From Poseidonocella pacifica (GTDB lineage Bacteria; Pseudomonadota; Alphaproteobacteria; Rhodobacterales; Rhodobacteraceae): a stretch of DNA of 64,000 nucleotides. The DNA is taken from contig NZ_FOJU01000002.1 of assembly GCF_900111875.1 (NCBI RefSeq), forward strand, positions 434,001-498,000. The letters are read 5' to 3'. The notes beneath the pieces are model-generated. The model saw only the letters and a list, made by a program, of their open reading frames with translations, was not told the origin of the DNA and searched no databases. A program made the translations under genes and the position numbers. Shown piece by piece: positions 8,724 through 19,169 of this stretch (position 1 is its first letter; each line of letters starts with the position of its first letter).

Positions 8724-10100
8724 TCAGAAGAAGTCGATCGAGACCTGAAGCAGCCGTTCGACCTCAGGTACATCCGCCGACAGGGCAAAGATCGCGACCA
8801 CATCGCCCTCTTCGATCCGCGTATCCCCGTGGGGCCGCACGACCTTGTCGCCCTTCAGAATACCCCCGATGAGCACGCCTTCGGGAAAATCGACTTCCTG
8901 AATACGCTGGCCGGAAAGGGGCGAGGTCGACAGCACCTGCGCTTCGATGACCTCCGCCTCGGCATCACCGATGGAATAGACGCCCCGCACCCGACCATGC
9001 CGGATATGCCGAAGGATCGACGAAACCGTTGTGGCACGCGGGTTGATATAAGCGTCGATGCCAAGCGGCTCCATCAGCGGGATCAAGGTCGGATCATTGA
9101 CGAGGGCAATGGCCATCGGACAACCCGCCGACTTCGCGCGAACCGAGGCCAGAAGGTTGGTTTTGTCGTCATCCGTCACGGCCAGCACCGCATCGGCCCG
9201 CTCGATACCCGCCTCGCTCAGCAACTGAGAGTCCAGCCCGTCTCCGTGCAGAACGATCGTGCGTTCCAACGCATCCGCGGCACGTTCGGCGATCTTGCGG
9301 CTCTTCTCGATCACCTTGGCGCGAATGCGGTTGACCCGCTCCTCCAGAGATTTCGCAACGGCAAGGCCGACGTTGCCGCCGCCGATGACCACGACACGCT
9401 CCTGCTTGCGCTGCGTTTTTCCGAAAATTTCCATCGTGCGGGGAACGTCATCGTTATGGACAAAGACATAAGCCGCATCGCCGGGAAAGAGTTGGTCGCC
9501 GGGTTCGGGAACGAAAAGAGTGCCCTTCCGGCGCACTCCGACGACGATGGCGCGCAGCGTGGAGAAGAGATCCGTGAGTTGCCGGAGCGGCGTGTTGATG
9601 ACCGGACAGTTCTCTTCGATCGTGATGCCGATGAGTTGCGCCTTGTTGTCGAGGAACTGTTCGATATCGAAGGCGGCCGGCGCTGAGAGACGCTGCAACG
9701 CGGCCTCCGCAACCTCGCGTTCCGGGCTGATGACCACGTCAATGGGCATGTGGTCGCGGCGGTAAAGATCGGAGTAGATCGCATCAAGGTAGGACTGGCT
9801 GCGAAGCCGTGCGATCTTGCGTGGCACCGAAAAGACCGAATGGGCGACCTGACAGGTCACCATGTTGACCTCATCGGAATAGGTGGCGGCAATGACCATG
9901 TCGGCATCGCGCGCACCCGCACGGTCCAAAACGTCGGGATAGCTGGCAAAGCCGGTGATCGCCTGCACATCAAGGGTATCCGTGGCACGGCGCACGAGAT
10001 CGGGGTTGTTGTCCACCACGGTGACGTCGTTACGCTCACCTGCCAGATGGCGCGCGATTTGCCATCCAACCTGACCCGCCCCGCAAATGATGACCTTCAT
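8724..10100 (-). CDS. trkA: Trk system potassium uptake regulatory protein TrkA
   Basis: This 458-residue cytoplasmic gating subunit has two RCK halves. The first begins MKVIICGAGQVGWQIARHL, a Rossmann GxGxxG site for NAD(H). The second begins near VVVIGGGNVGLAVAKSL. Each half is followed by a TrkA-C domain. It binds TrkH, encoded immediately downstream, and controls potassium flux. In Rhodobacterales trkAH commonly follows ntrYX, as it does here. Confidence 0.95.
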   Translation of the reverse strand: MKVIICGAGQVGWQIARHLAGERNDVTVVDNNPDLVRRATDTLDVQAITGFASYPDVLDRAGARDADMVIAATYSDEVNMVTCQVAHSVFSVPRKIARLRSQSYLDAIYSDLYRRDHMPIDVVISPEREVAEAALQRLSAPAAFDIEQFLDNKAQLIGITIEENCPVINTPLRQLTDLFSTLRAIVVGVRRKGTLFVPEPGDQLFPGDAAYVFVHNDDVPRTMEIFGKTQRKQERVVVIGGGNVGLAVAKSLEERVNRIRAKVIEKSRKIAERAADALERTIVLHGDGLDSQLLSEAGIERADAVLAVTDDDKTNLLASVRAKSAGCPMAIALVNDPTLIPLMEPLGIDAYINPRATTVSSILRHIRHGRVRGVYSIGDAEAEVIEAQVLSTSPLSGQRIQEVDFPEGVLIGGILKGDKVVRPHGDTRIEEGDVVAIFALSADVPEVERLLQVSIDFF

Positions 10101-10170
10101 GTCTGCTTTTCCCGGTCGTTGCGAACCTGATGGATGGCAGAAGGGTCCGGGGCGGTCAAATCAATTGTCC

Positions 10171-11589
10171 CTAGCTGCCGAACGCCTCTTCGGGTTCTGC
10201 CTCAAGGCGGGCAATTCGGCCCCCGCCCTTTGCTGCGGTGACCACTCCGAGGGATTTGAGCTTGCGGTGCAAGGCGCTGCGTTCCATCCCGACGAACTGT
10301 GCCGTCCGAGAGATATTCCCGCCGAAGCGATTGATTTGGGTCAGAAGGTACTCCCGCTCAAACGCCTCGCGCGCTTCGCGCAATGGCAACGTCGCGAGGG
10401 ACCCGGAAAGCACCACGCGCTCGTCACCGTCCTCGGTGTCGGGCGCGCCGGAAAACTCCCGCGGCTCGATCGGCCCGACGCCATCGCCAAGGATCAGGGC
10501 CCGCTCGATCATGTTGCGGAGTTGGCGCACGTTGCCCGGCCAGACCATCGTCTGGAGCATGGCGCTGGCCTCTTCGCCAAGCTCGCGCAGGGGCAATCCT
10601 TGGGTCTTGTGAAAGTCCACGATGAAGTGTTCGGCCAGAACGGGAATGTCCTCCCGTCGCTCTTCCAGAGAAGGCACCTCAATGGGCACCACGTTAAGCC
10701 GGTGATAGAGTTCCTGCCTGAAATGCCCTTGGTCGATTTCCGCAACGAGATCGCGGCTCGTGGCGCTTAGCACGCGCACATCGACCCGAACCTTGTCGCC
10801 ACCGCCAACACGTTGAAAGGTTTGGTCGACGAGCACCCGCAAAATCTTGGATTGGGTGCCGGGGGGCATGTCGGCCACCTCATCAAAGAAGATCACGCCA
10901 CCATGCGCTTCTTCGAGCAGGCCCGGCTCAACCCCACGGCCAGAGCTTTCGCGCCCGAAAAGCACTTCTTCCATACGCTCCGGCTCTATCGCCGCGCAGT
11001 TGAGGGTCACGAAGGGGGCATTGGCGCGCGCCGAATTGGTATGGATATACCGCGCGGCGATTTCCTTGCCGCTCCCCGACGCGCCGCGCAGCATCACCCG
11101 CCCGTTGGACCGCGTTACCTTGTCGAGTTGGCTCTTGAGCGTTTTGAACGGCGCGCTTCGACCGATCATTTCCGCGCTGATCACCTCACGGCGGCGCAGC
11201 GCAAGGTTTTCGCGCCGCAAGCTGGAGGTTTCCATGGCGCGGCGAATGACGACAAGAAGTTGTTCGATGTTGAAGGGCTTCTCGATGAAGTCATAGGCCC
11301 CTTGCTTGATTGCCGCCACGGCGATCTCGATATTGCCGTGCCCCGAGATGATCACGACCGGAATATCCGGGTTGTCGCGCTTCACGGTCTTGAGAATGTC
11401 GATCCCGTCCATCCGGCTGTCTTTCAGCCAGATGTCCAACACGATCAACGAGGGTTGCTCCGCATTTATCGCGTTCATGCACTCGTCCGAATTTCCCGCA
11501 AGACGGACGGCATAGCCTTCGTCTTTCAGGATATCCCCGATCAATGCGCGAATGTCGCGCTCGTCGTCCACGATCAGAATGTCACTCAT
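10171..11589 (-). CDS. ntrX: nitrogen assimilation response regulator NtrX
   Basis: The 472-residue protein has a receiver domain with phospho-acceptor Asp52 (in LIVLDIWLKD), an AAA+ domain with Walker A at 169-176 (GASGSGKE) and Walker B at VIFFDEVADMP, and a Fis-type helix-turn-helix at the end (ISRTAQFVGMERSALHRKLKSLG). The L1 loop that usually reads GAFTGA and touches sigma-54 is replaced by SSGRGVEPG. It therefore may not act as a classical sigma-54 activator. It overlaps the ntrY stop by four bases. Its partner NtrY is membrane bound; in alphaproteobacteria this pair links nitrogen and redox status to gene expression. Confidence 0.93.
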   Translation of the reverse strand: MSDILIVDDERDIRALIGDILKDEGYAVRLAGNSDECMNAINAEQPSLIVLDIWLKDSRMDGIDILKTVKRDNPDIPVVIISGHGNIEIAVAAIKQGAYDFIEKPFNIEQLLVVIRRAMETSSLRRENLALRRREVISAEMIGRSAPFKTLKSQLDKVTRSNGRVMLRGASGSGKEIAARYIHTNSARANAPFVTLNCAAIEPERMEEVLFGRESSGRGVEPGLLEEAHGGVIFFDEVADMPPGTQSKILRVLVDQTFQRVGGGDKVRVDVRVLSATSRDLVAEIDQGHFRQELYHRLNVVPIEVPSLEERREDIPVLAEHFIVDFHKTQGLPLRELGEEASAMLQTMVWPGNVRQLRNMIERALILGDGVGPIEPREFSGAPDTEDGDERVVLSGSLATLPLREAREAFEREYLLTQINRFGGNISRTAQFVGMERSALHRKLKSLGVVTAAKGGGRIARLEAEPEEAFGS

Positions 11590-13886
11590 GATGCCTCTCT
11601 GCGCTCGTATTCTTTTAGGTCCAGGCTATTCAGCGGCAGCGTGATCACTGCGCGCGCTCCAGGTTTTGCACTCTCGTCAAATGGCTCTGCATCCTCCAGA
11701 AGGAGGGTCCCGCCATGCTCTTCGATGATCTTGCGGACGATGGGCAGGCCAAGCCCGGTCCCCTTCTCCCGCGTTGTCACGTAGGGCTCGAACAGCCGCG
11801 CCCTGTCCTCGGGGAGTCCGATCCCGTTGTCCGATACCGTGATCACGACCGCATCCGGCCTGCGCAAGAGAGCCACCCGTATTTCCGGCTTATGCCCCTC
11901 GGGCGCACCGGCCATACGCAGACTTTCGATGGCCTCACCGCCATTCTTGATCAGGTTCGTCATTGCCTGACGCATCATCGTCTCATCCAGAGACGCCGTC
12001 ATGCCCATTTCCGGCAGTTCCGCTGATATTCTAACCCCCGGCTGGCCCGCCTGTTGCAGCAGTACCGCCTCGCGCACGAGATCGCCCAGATCGACGCGCC
12101 GCCGATCCGGCTCGGGCATACGGGCAAATTCCGAAAACTCGTCCACGATACGGCGCAGATCGCCCGTCTGGCGTATGATCACTTCGGTCATCGCCTCAAG
12201 GCTTTCGCCGTCTTCCCCCAATCTCGAGACAAACTTGCGCCGGATGCGCTCCGCCGAGAGCTGAATCGGGGTGAGCGGGTTCTTGATCTCATGCGCAATC
12301 CGCCGCGCAACATCACCCCATGCGGCCATCCTCTGCGCACTCACGAGATCGGTCACATCGTCGAAGGCCACCACGTATCCTTCGAGCCCTCCATCCTCCG
12401 CACGCCGCGTCGACATGCGCACCAGAAGATGCTCAAGCTGGCCAGCCCGTGTCACCTTGATCTCCCGCTGGATCCCCTCCTGCTTGGTACGGCGCAGTTC
12501 CTCGAAGAGATCGTCGAACTCCGGCACGGCCACTTGCAGCGGAGCTTCGCGCGGCCCGTCTTCGAGTTGGAGCAGCCGTTCGGCAGATCGGTTTACGAAG
12601 GTAATCTTGCCACTCGCATCGACGCCCACGACCCCGGAGGTCACTGAAGACAGAACGCTGTCGAACAGACGGCGGCGGCGCTCAATCTGGCGGGTGTTGT
12701 CCAATAGGGTTTGACGCTGGCCCTTCAACTGCTCTGTCATGCGGTTGAAATAGCGGCCCAGAAGGGCAATCTCGTCCTCTCCCTGATCTTCGGGGACCCG
12801 CACGTCGAGATTGCCCGCGCCCACCTCCTGCGCCGCGCCCGCAAGACGCCCCACGGGGCGCGCAAGACGTTCGGCGAACCAGAGCCCGACCCAGATCGCC
12901 GCGAGAACAAGGATCAGCGAGAACCCGAGATACAGCACGCCAAACTCGAACAGCAGCCGACCGCGATCGCTTTCGAGTTGCTGATACAGCGACACCGTTT
13001 CCTGCGTGTCGTCCAGCAGGCTGAGCAACTCCCCATCGACCGTTCGGCTCACATAGAGATATCTGTCGACAAAAGCTTCCAGCGGCACAAGGGCGCGGAA
13101 TTCGTTATTGTCCCAGTCCTCGATTACCGCCACGCCGTTTTCGGACGCGGCGGTGAACACCTCTGCTGCGGGTTCTTCGTAATCGAAAAGATAAGAGCGT
13201 TCTCCGCGCGCGCGGATTTCGCCGGTGCCGTCAATGACGAAGGCCTCACGGAGGCCGCGCTGCACCTGGCTTTGACCCTGCCCGAGGACCTGTCTGATCG
13301 TTCCGTCAGACATGAAGTAGGTGTTTCGCCGCATGGCATCGATGAATCTCGCAAGCGCAAGCGAGTCTTCCGAAAGATCCTCGCGCTGCTCCTCTTCATA
13401 GGCCTGAGCGGCGGCGAGCGATGCGCCGACCACTTGTCGCACACGATCAGAGAACCACCCTTCCAACCCAAAATTCACCGTCACTGTCGCGAAAATCGCC
13501 ACCGTCACTGTTGGTAGAAGGGCGAGAAGGGCAAACACCCGCATAAGGCGAAGGTGCAGATGAGAGCCGGAGGCGCGATCACGCCGGGCAGCAATCATCC
13601 GGACCACACGTTGCGCCACCAGCGCGGCAACCACGATCACATAGACCATGTCCGCCAGCAGAACGACCCGCAGGCCGCGGGACGCATGCCCCAGATCCAT
13701 CGGACCCAGCACCAAAAAGGTCGCAATGACAAGCGCCGGGCCAAGAAGAACCAGCCCAACCGTCACCGCCGTCCGGAGACGCCGGATGCGAAGAACTCGG
13801 TCCCACGTCCAGCGGGAGCGTGCGCGTCGTGTCGCCAGTGTCACGTTCGCGTGCCTCTTGATAAGGTCTGCCAGTGGCGTATTCAC
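11586..13886 (-). CDS. ntrY: nitrogen regulation sensor histidine kinase NtrY
   Basis: This 766-residue sensor has several N-terminal membrane segments (roughly residues 40-110 and 130-155), a periplasmic region, another membrane segment near 310-335, a HAMP domain (RLARPVGRLAGAAQEVGAGNLDVR) and a PAS domain (VDASGKITFVNRSAERLLQL). A HisKA H-box with the phosphorylated His follows (RRIAHEIKNPLTP), then an HATPase domain with NLIKNGGEAI, DNGIGLP and GTGLGLPIV. Domain order and length match NtrY. It is co-translated with ntrX. Confidence 0.95.
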   Translation of the reverse strand: MNTPLADLIKRHANVTLATRRARSRWTWDRVLRIRRLRTAVTVGLVLLGPALVIATFLVLGPMDLGHASRGLRVVLLADMVYVIVVAALVAQRVVRMIAARRDRASGSHLHLRLMRVFALLALLPTVTVAIFATVTVNFGLEGWFSDRVRQVVGASLAAAQAYEEEQREDLSEDSLALARFIDAMRRNTYFMSDGTIRQVLGQGQSQVQRGLREAFVIDGTGEIRARGERSYLFDYEEPAAEVFTAASENGVAVIEDWDNNEFRALVPLEAFVDRYLYVSRTVDGELLSLLDDTQETVSLYQQLESDRGRLLFEFGVLYLGFSLILVLAAIWVGLWFAERLARPVGRLAGAAQEVGAGNLDVRVPEDQGEDEIALLGRYFNRMTEQLKGQRQTLLDNTRQIERRRRLFDSVLSSVTSGVVGVDASGKITFVNRSAERLLQLEDGPREAPLQVAVPEFDDLFEELRRTKQEGIQREIKVTRAGQLEHLLVRMSTRRAEDGGLEGYVVAFDDVTDLVSAQRMAAWGDVARRIAHEIKNPLTPIQLSAERIRRKFVSRLGEDGESLEAMTEVIIRQTGDLRRIVDEFSEFARMPEPDRRRVDLGDLVREAVLLQQAGQPGVRISAELPEMGMTASLDETMMRQAMTNLIKNGGEAIESLRMAGAPEGHKPEIRVALLRRPDAVVITVSDNGIGLPEDRARLFEPYVTTREKGTGLGLPIVRKIIEEHGGTLLLEDAEPFDESAKPGARAVITLPLNSLDLKEYERREAS

Positions 13887-13961
13887 GCCACATGTTGTGG
13901 CTATACCTTATAAGATGCTCTTGCGCCACTATTACTGTTGCGCGAATACATCATCCTTCCG

Positions 13962-15329
13962 CTAGGTCAGCTTTCGCCGCCGGGTGACCTGTATATCAAG
14001 CTCCGTGATCTTCTTGCGCAGGGTGTTGCGGTTGATCCCAAGCAGTTCCGCGCAGCGCGCCTGATTACCGCCGGTGGCATCCAGCGATATCTCGATCAGC
14101 GGAAGTTCGATTTCCCGCAGAATGCGATTGTAGAGACCAGCGGGCGGAAGCACGCCGCCATGCAGGTCAAAGTAGCGCTTGAGATGCTGAGCAACCGAAA
14201 CGGAAAGCTTCTGGTTGTCGGCGCTCCCGATCAGGGGCTCCATCGCAGGTTGATTGCCAAGCACGGTTTCGACTTCGGCCCGGCTGATCGTTTCCTCGCG
14301 GGAGGTCGCGACGAGACGCTTCACGGCGTTCTCGAGCTGGCGGACGTTGCCGGGCCAGCTATAGGCACGCATGAGTTTGTCCGCGTCCTCAGAGAGCAGG
14401 CGCGTGGAGGCGCCGTCCCGTTCCGACCGGCTCAGGAAAAATTCAGCTAGGAGCGGGATGTCGTCCACCCGTTCACGCAGCGAAGGCACCGAGACCGTCA
14501 CCCCGGACAGCCGGAAGTAGAGGTCCTGCCGGAAACGTCCGTCCTCGAGCTTGTCATTGAGATCGGTCAGCGAGGTCGCCATGACGCGCGGGGCATTCTC
14601 TCCGAGGCTGTCGAGCATACGGACGATGCGAATCTGGCTCTCGCTATCGAGATCCCCCACCTCGTCAAACAGAAGTGAGCCGCCTTTGACACGGGCGAGG
14701 ACCTGCGCGGGGCCTTCCAACGTCTGCAAATCCCCGGCAGTAACGGTGACGAAGGGTTGGGTCCGCCTGTCGGAGAAATCGTGGATTGCCCGCGCGATGA
14801 GGCTCTTGCCCGTTCCGCTTTCACCCGAGATGAGCACCGGCAGATCGGTGTTCATGACCCGCGCGACGAGACGATAAAGTGCCTGCATGGCCGGAGTGCG
14901 CCCAACAAGCGGCAATTCATCGGGGCTGGAATCGTCCTCCACCTGATCGCGGCGCGGAATCCTGCGACGGGTCTCCAGCGCCTTGGCGGTCCGTTTCATC
15001 AGATCGGGCAGGTCGAACGGTTTTGGCAGATAGTCGTACGCCTCCGCCTCCGCCGCCTGAATCGCCGTCATGATTGTGTTCTGGGCCGAGATGACGATCA
15101 CGGGCAGTTCCGGTCGCTCCTGGCTGATCTTGGGCAACATTTCCAGCCCGTTGCCGTCCGGCATCATGACGTCCGAAATCACCACATCGCCTTTCCCCTC
15201 TCCGACCCAACGCATCAGCGTGGTGAGCGAAGAGGTCGCATGTACCTTGCAGCCTGCCCGGGTCAGCGCTTGCGTGAGCACTGTGCGGATCGTGCGGTCG
15301 TCGTCGGCGACCAATACCGTGCCGTCCAT
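13962..15329 (-). CDS. ntrC: nitrogen regulation response regulator NtrC
   Basis: The 455-residue protein has receiver Asp53 ([11 protein letters not shown]), Walker A at 169-176 (GESGTGKS), Walker B at [11 protein letters not shown] and a Fis-type helix-turn-helix near the end ([20 protein letters not shown]). The segment where GAFTGA is expected runs [18 protein letters not shown] and lacks the motif and about a dozen residues around it. This is the known peculiarity of Rhodobacter NtrC, which works with the housekeeping sigma factor. It follows ntrB after three bases. Confidence 0.94.
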   Translation of the reverse strand: MDGTVLVADDDRTIRTVLTQALTRAGCKVHATSSLTTLMRWVGEGKGDVVISDVMMPDGNGLEMLPKISQERPELPVIVISAQNTIMTAIQAAEAEAYDYLPKPFDLPDLMKRTAKALETRRRIPRRDQVEDDSSPDELPLVGRTPAMQALYRLVARVMNTDLPVLISGESGTGKSLIARAIHDFSDRRTQPFVTVTAGDLQTLEGPAQVLARVKGGSLLFDEVGDLDSESQIRIVRMLDSLGENAPRVMATSLTDLNDKLEDGRFRQDLYFRLSGVTVSVPSLRERVDDIPLLAEFFLSRSERDGASTRLLSEDADKLMRAYSWPGNVRQLENAVKRLVATSREETISRAEVETVLGNQPAMEPLIGSADNQKLSVSVAQHLKRYFDLHGGVLPPAGLYNRILREIELPLIEISLDATGGNQARCAELLGINRNTLRKKITELDIQVTRRRKLT

Positions 15330-15332
15330 ATC

Positions 15333-16397
15333 CTATTCCTTTTCCTTGGGCACCGTTGGCAAGGACAGCCGAAAGACCGTCTTGCCGGGCACAGAGTCCA
15401 CACCGACCCAGCCATCGTGGTCGGCCATAATCTTGCTAACGAGCGCGAGCCCAAGGCCCGTGCCATTTTCACGCCCCGAAACGAACGGATCGAAGATATC
15501 GCCCGCGATGTCCTGCGGAAGACCCGGCCCGTCGTCGATGATCTCAAGTTGCAGCGGAAGGGGGTTTCCGGTGCCGTCCCTGCGGCGCAACCGCAACGAG
15601 TATTGATAGAAAGTCCGAAGCCGAATGGTACCACCGGATTTATTCGCGGCCTCGCTGGCGTTCTTGAGAAGGTTGAGCACCACCTGCAAAAGCTGATCCG
15701 AGTCGCCCCAAGCCTCCGGGAGGGAGGGGTCATAATCCTCCACGAAGGTCATGTGCGCGCCAAAACCCACCATTGCCGAACGCCGCGCCCGGTCGAGCAC
15801 ATCGTGCAGGTTCACCGGCGCAAGCGATGGGGGACGAAGGTTGCCGAACTGCTCCACCTGTTCCAGCAGGCTCACGATCCGGCGGCTCTCCGCGACAATA
15901 AGATCCGTAAGCTCCTGATCCTCGTTCGACAGGTTCATCGACAGCAATTGCGCGGCCCCGGTGATCCCGGCCAGCGGATTCTTGATCTCATGGGCCAGCA
16001 TTTCGGCCATACCGATTGCGGATTTCGCCGCAGACTTCACCGAATTGGAGTGCGATATCCGCCCGGCGAATTCACGGGGGTGGATCAGAAAGAGCATATG
16101 TCCCGGCTGATCCTGCAGCGGAGCGATCTGAAGGTTGCACTGGATCGGCGCACGCTCCCCGCTGCCCACGTCTACGTCGTTGACATATAGGGTCGAACTG
16201 TTGGCCCGTGCGCGATCAAAGGCCGCCTCCAAAGGAGAGTCGATTGCGATCTTGTCCCAAAGCGGTGCCCCCTTCAGGGCGCGTTCGGACAGATTGAGGA
16301 ACCCCTCGGCCGCCGGATTGCTTTCGCGGATCAGGTCCTGCTCATCGACCATGAGACAGGGGACTGGTAGCGAGCTCCAGAGTTGGGTCCAGTTCAT
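15333..16397 (-). CDS. ntrB: nitrogen regulation sensor kinase/phosphatase NtrB
   Basis: This 354-residue soluble kinase has an N-terminal PAS domain (LPVPCLMVDEQDLIRESNPA), an H-box with His136 (LAHEIKNPLAG) and an HATPase domain (NLLKNASEA, DDGPGLP, NGTGLGLALV). NtrB phosphorylates or dephosphorylates NtrC according to the state of PII protein. The start at 16397 is supported by the ATGA overlap with dusB; the frame extends only five codons further. The dusB-ntrB-ntrC order is the classical nifR3-ntrB-ntrC operon of Rhodobacter. Confidence 0.95.
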   Translation of the reverse strand: MNWTQLWSSLPVPCLMVDEQDLIRESNPAAEGFLNLSERALKGAPLWDKIAIDSPLEAAFDRARANSSTLYVNDVDVGSGERAPIQCNLQIAPLQDQPGHMLFLIHPREFAGRISHSNSVKSAAKSAIGMAEMLAHEIKNPLAGITGAAQLLSMNLSNEDQELTDLIVAESRRIVSLLEQVEQFGNLRPPSLAPVNLHDVLDRARRSAMVGFGAHMTFVEDYDPSLPEAWGDSDQLLQVVLNLLKNASEAANKSGGTIRLRTFYQYSLRLRRRDGTGNPLPLQLEIIDDGPGLPQDIAGDIFDPFVSGRENGTGLGLALVSKIMADHDGWVGVDSVPGKTVFRLSLPTVPKEKE

Positions 16398-17377
16398 GCG
16401 GCCGGCTCCCATTCACCGGCGAGCGCCGCATCCAGTTGGCCCAAAACCTTGGCAGGGTCGCGCTCCGTCAGGATCGCGCGCCGCAGGCCCTTTGGCGTTC
16501 CAGCTTCATCCATATACCACCCCAGATGTTTCCGAGCGACACGAAGACCCAACTCCGCGCCGTAGAAGCTCAGCATTTCTTCGTAGTGTGACCGCGCCAT
16601 CTGGGCGAACTCGGCGCCCACGGGTTTCTGCGGTGCCTTCGTCCCATAGAGCGCGTGGGCAACCTCGGCGAGGATCCACGGCCGCCCCTGCGCGCCCCGC
16701 CCGATCATCACCCCGTCACCTCCCGAGAGGCGCAGAGCAGTCTCCGCCGATTGCGCATCGATGATGTCACCGTTTGCGATGACGGGGATCGTGATCGCGT
16801 CCTTTACTGCCCGGATCGCGGCCCAGTCCGCCCGCCCCTTGTAAAATTGACAGCGAGTCCGCCCGTGAATGGTAATCATACGGATACCGGCACCTTCGGC
16901 GCGGCGCGCCAGTTCGGGCGCATTCAAAAGATCGTCGTCCCAGCCGAGACGGGTTTTGAGCGTCACCGGGATATCCACCGCTTCCACCACTGCCTCGATA
17001 AGCGTCAGCGCGTGGTCCAGATCACGAAGCAGCGCGCTTCCCGAATAGCCGTTGGTGACCTTCTTGGCGGGGCATCCCATGTTTATATCGATGATCTTGG
17101 CGCCACGGCCCGCAATCACGCGGGCGGCCTCAGCCATCCAATGGGCTTCGCGGCCCGCGATCTGCACCGATGTTCCTTCGACCTCGACACCCAGTTCCGC
17201 GCGCTCACGAACGCCCGGCTTGGCCTGTACCATTTCCTGACTTGCGACCATCTCGCTCACGACCAGTCCTGCGCCGAAGCGGCGCACCAGATTGCGGAAC
17301 GGCAAATCCGTGATTCCGGCGAGCGGAGCAAGGAATACCGGGGGAGTCAGCGTTTCGTTTGCCACTGCAATGGCCAA
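16394..17377 (-). CDS. dusB: tRNA-dihydrouridine synthase DusB (NifR3)
   Basis: The 327-residue flavoenzyme reduces uridines in the D-loop of tRNA. It begins with PVFLAPLAGITDLPFRNLVR, the FMN-binding start of the TIM barrel. It contains the catalytic cysteine motif MGCPAKKVTNGYSGSALLRD and the HGRTRCQFYKGRADW tRNA/FMN segment. It was first named NifR3 from this location upstream of ntrBC. Its stop overlaps the ntrB start. Confidence 0.95.
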   Translation of the reverse strand: MAIAVANETLTPPVFLAPLAGITDLPFRNLVRRFGAGLVVSEMVASQEMVQAKPGVRERAELGVEVEGTSVQIAGREAHWMAEAARVIAGRGAKIIDINMGCPAKKVTNGYSGSALLRDLDHALTLIEAVVEAVDIPVTLKTRLGWDDDLLNAPELARRAEGAGIRMITIHGRTRCQFYKGRADWAAIRAVKDAITIPVIANGDIIDAQSAETALRLSGGDGVMIGRGAQGRPWILAEVAHALYGTKAPQKPVGAEFAQMARSHYEEMLSFYGAELGLRVARKHLGWYMDEAGTPKGLRRAILTERDPAKVLGQLDAALAGEWEPAA

Positions 17378-17556
17378 GTGATTATTCCTTGTGCAGATAG
17401 GCTCGGGGTATAACCCCCCACCCTCGGGCGCAACGTTTCAGCGACCATCTGCGGCCAATTCTGACGCGACCGCCCAATTTTTGTGCGCCGCTGGCCAATA
17501 CGTTGTGCATTCCTGAACTGCGACCTAGAACCAAGGGCAAGCAACCAGGGGATGAA

Positions 17557-18684
17557 ATGAGCACAGCAGCGTTGATCATGGCAGCGGGCCGCGGCACTCG
17601 TGCAGGGGGAGCGAAGCCAAAGCAATGGCAACGGCTAGGCAACCGCCGAGTCGCGGATTGGACATTGGCCGCCTTCGCCGATCACCCTGCAATCGACCGC
17701 ATTCTTCTGGTGATAAACCCCGAGGATGCCGCCGAAGCCCCGGACGGGATCGACTGGGTGCCCGGCGGCGCCACGCGGGATGCTTCCGTACGTGCGGGCC
17801 TTGAGGCGCTCGCGGATGAGGATGTTACCGCCGTGCTGATTCACGATATCGCGCGCGCTTGCGTTTCGGCGGATCTCATCACCGCAGTGGCTGGCGCCTT
17901 GGAAGCGCATCGTGGCGCGGCCCCCGGCTTGCCCGTGGCGGATGCCCTGTGGTCCGGTACAGAAGAAGCCCAAGTTAGGGGGATCGTGCCGCGGGACGGC
18001 CTCTATCGCGCGCAGACCCCTCAAGGGTTTCGCTTTGCGGACATTCTCGCCGCCCACCGCGCGCACCCCGGGGGCGCTGCGGATGATGTCGCGGTGGCCC
18101 GCGCGGCAGGGCTGGACGTCGCCATCGTTTCGGGCGATCCGGACAATATCAAGATCACCACCCCTGCGGATTTTTCCCGCGCAGAACGCATCCTCGGAGC
18201 GCGCATGGATATCAGACTAGGCAATGGCTATGACGTGCATCGCTTTGGCGAAGGAGACGCCGTGATCCTGTGCGGGGTCCGCATTCCATTCGACCGCGGC
18301 CTCGACGGGCATTCGGATGCCGACGTCGGGATGCACGCGGTGACGGATGCCATCTATGGCGCGCTGGCCGAGGGCGATATCGGTCGACACTTCCCGCCGA
18401 GTGACCCGCAATGGAAAGGTGCCCCAAGCGAGATTTTTCTGCGCCATGCGGTGCAACTCGCCGAACAGAAGGGATACCGTGTCGGGAACGTGGATTGCAC
18501 CTTGGTGTGCGAAGAGCCCAAGATCGGGCCGCATGCCAGCGCGATGATGGAAAAAATGGGGGATATCATGGGTCTTGCCCCTGATCGCATCTCGATCAAG
18601 GCGACCACGTCAGAGCGGTTGGGATTTACCGGCCGCGGTGAGGGGATCGCCGCGCTTGCCACCGCCACGTTGGTGCAGCCATGA
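17557..18684 (+). CDS. ispDF: bifunctional 2-C-methyl-D-erythritol 4-phosphate cytidylyltransferase / 2,4-cyclodiphosphate synthase IspDF
   Basis: The 375-residue fusion covers two non-consecutive steps of the MEP isoprenoid pathway. Residues 1 to about 215 are IspD: nucleotide loop [17 protein letters not shown], then [11 protein letters not shown] and YRAQTPQGF. The rest is IspF, with metal ligands in [15 protein letters not shown] and [18 protein letters not shown]. The IspDF fusion is common in alphaproteobacteria. The ATG at 17557 has AGGGG just upstream; the frame continues to 17503 without a better site. pgpA follows with a four-base overlap. Confidence 0.96.
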   Translation: MSTAALIMAAGRGTRAGGAKPKQWQRLGNRRVADWTLAAFADHPAIDRILLVINPEDAAEAPDGIDWVPGGATRDASVRAGLEALADEDVTAVLIHDIARACVSADLITAVAGALEAHRGAAPGLPVADALWSGTEEAQVRGIVPRDGLYRAQTPQGFRFADILAAHRAHPGGAADDVAVARAAGLDVAIVSGDPDNIKITTPADFSRAERILGARMDIRLGNGYDVHRFGEGDAVILCGVRIPFDRGLDGHSDADVGMHAVTDAIYGALAEGDIGRHFPPSDPQWKGAPSEIFLRHAVQLAEQKGYRVGNVDCTLVCEEPKIGPHASAMMEKMGDIMGLAPDRISIKATTSERLGFTGRGEGIAALATATLVQP

Positions 18685-19169
18685 CACGGCTTATCGCGCT
18701 TTGGTTTGGCGTCGGCCTATTGCGCCCTGCACCCGGAACATGGGGATCGCTTGCCGCCCTTCCCTTCGCATGGGTGCTGCACACGATCGGAGGGTTTCCC
18801 CTGCTGGCGCTATGCACATTCCTGCTGCTTGCGATCGGCTGGTGGGCCGTGAGGGAGGAAACGCGGGGCGCTGCGGACGAAGACCCATCGGAAATCGTCG
18901 TGGATGAGGTGGTCGGTCAGTGGCTTGCGCTCTGGACGGTGTCTTGGGGCGCGTGGCACGTGGGAATGCCTGTCCTCGCCCTCTGGCCCGGGGTCATCTC
19001 GGCTTTTGTGTTGTTCCGTGCCTTCGACATCTGGAAGCCCGGACCGGTGGGCTGGGCGGATCGCAAGGGTGGGCCATTCGGCGTGATGCTCGACGATGTG
19101 ATCGCGGGTGTCTTCGCCGCTGTCGGCACCCTATTGCTCGGTGCGTTTTATCACGTGGTGCTCATGTGA
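18681..19169 (+). CDS. pgpA: phosphatidylglycerophosphatase A
   Basis: This 162-residue membrane protein starts with [20 protein letters not shown], the characteristic PgpA signature. It has the [11 protein letters not shown] segment with conserved acidic residues, and several hydrophobic helices. It dephosphorylates phosphatidylglycerophosphate to phosphatidylglycerol. It overlaps ispDF upstream and cinA downstream by four bases each. Confidence 0.93.
   Translation: MTRLIALWFGVGLLRPAPGTWGSLAALPFAWVLHTIGGFPLLALCTFLLLAIGWWAVREETRGAADEDPSEIVVDEVVGQWLALWTVSWGAWHVGMPVLALWPGVISAFVLFRAFDIWKPGPVGWADRKGGPFGVMLDDVIAGVFAAVGTLLLGAFYHVVLM

Noticed and set aside
14757-16190. Plus-strand frame of 477 codons
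   Set aside because: It is antisense to ntrC and ntrB and shows no recognisable protein features.
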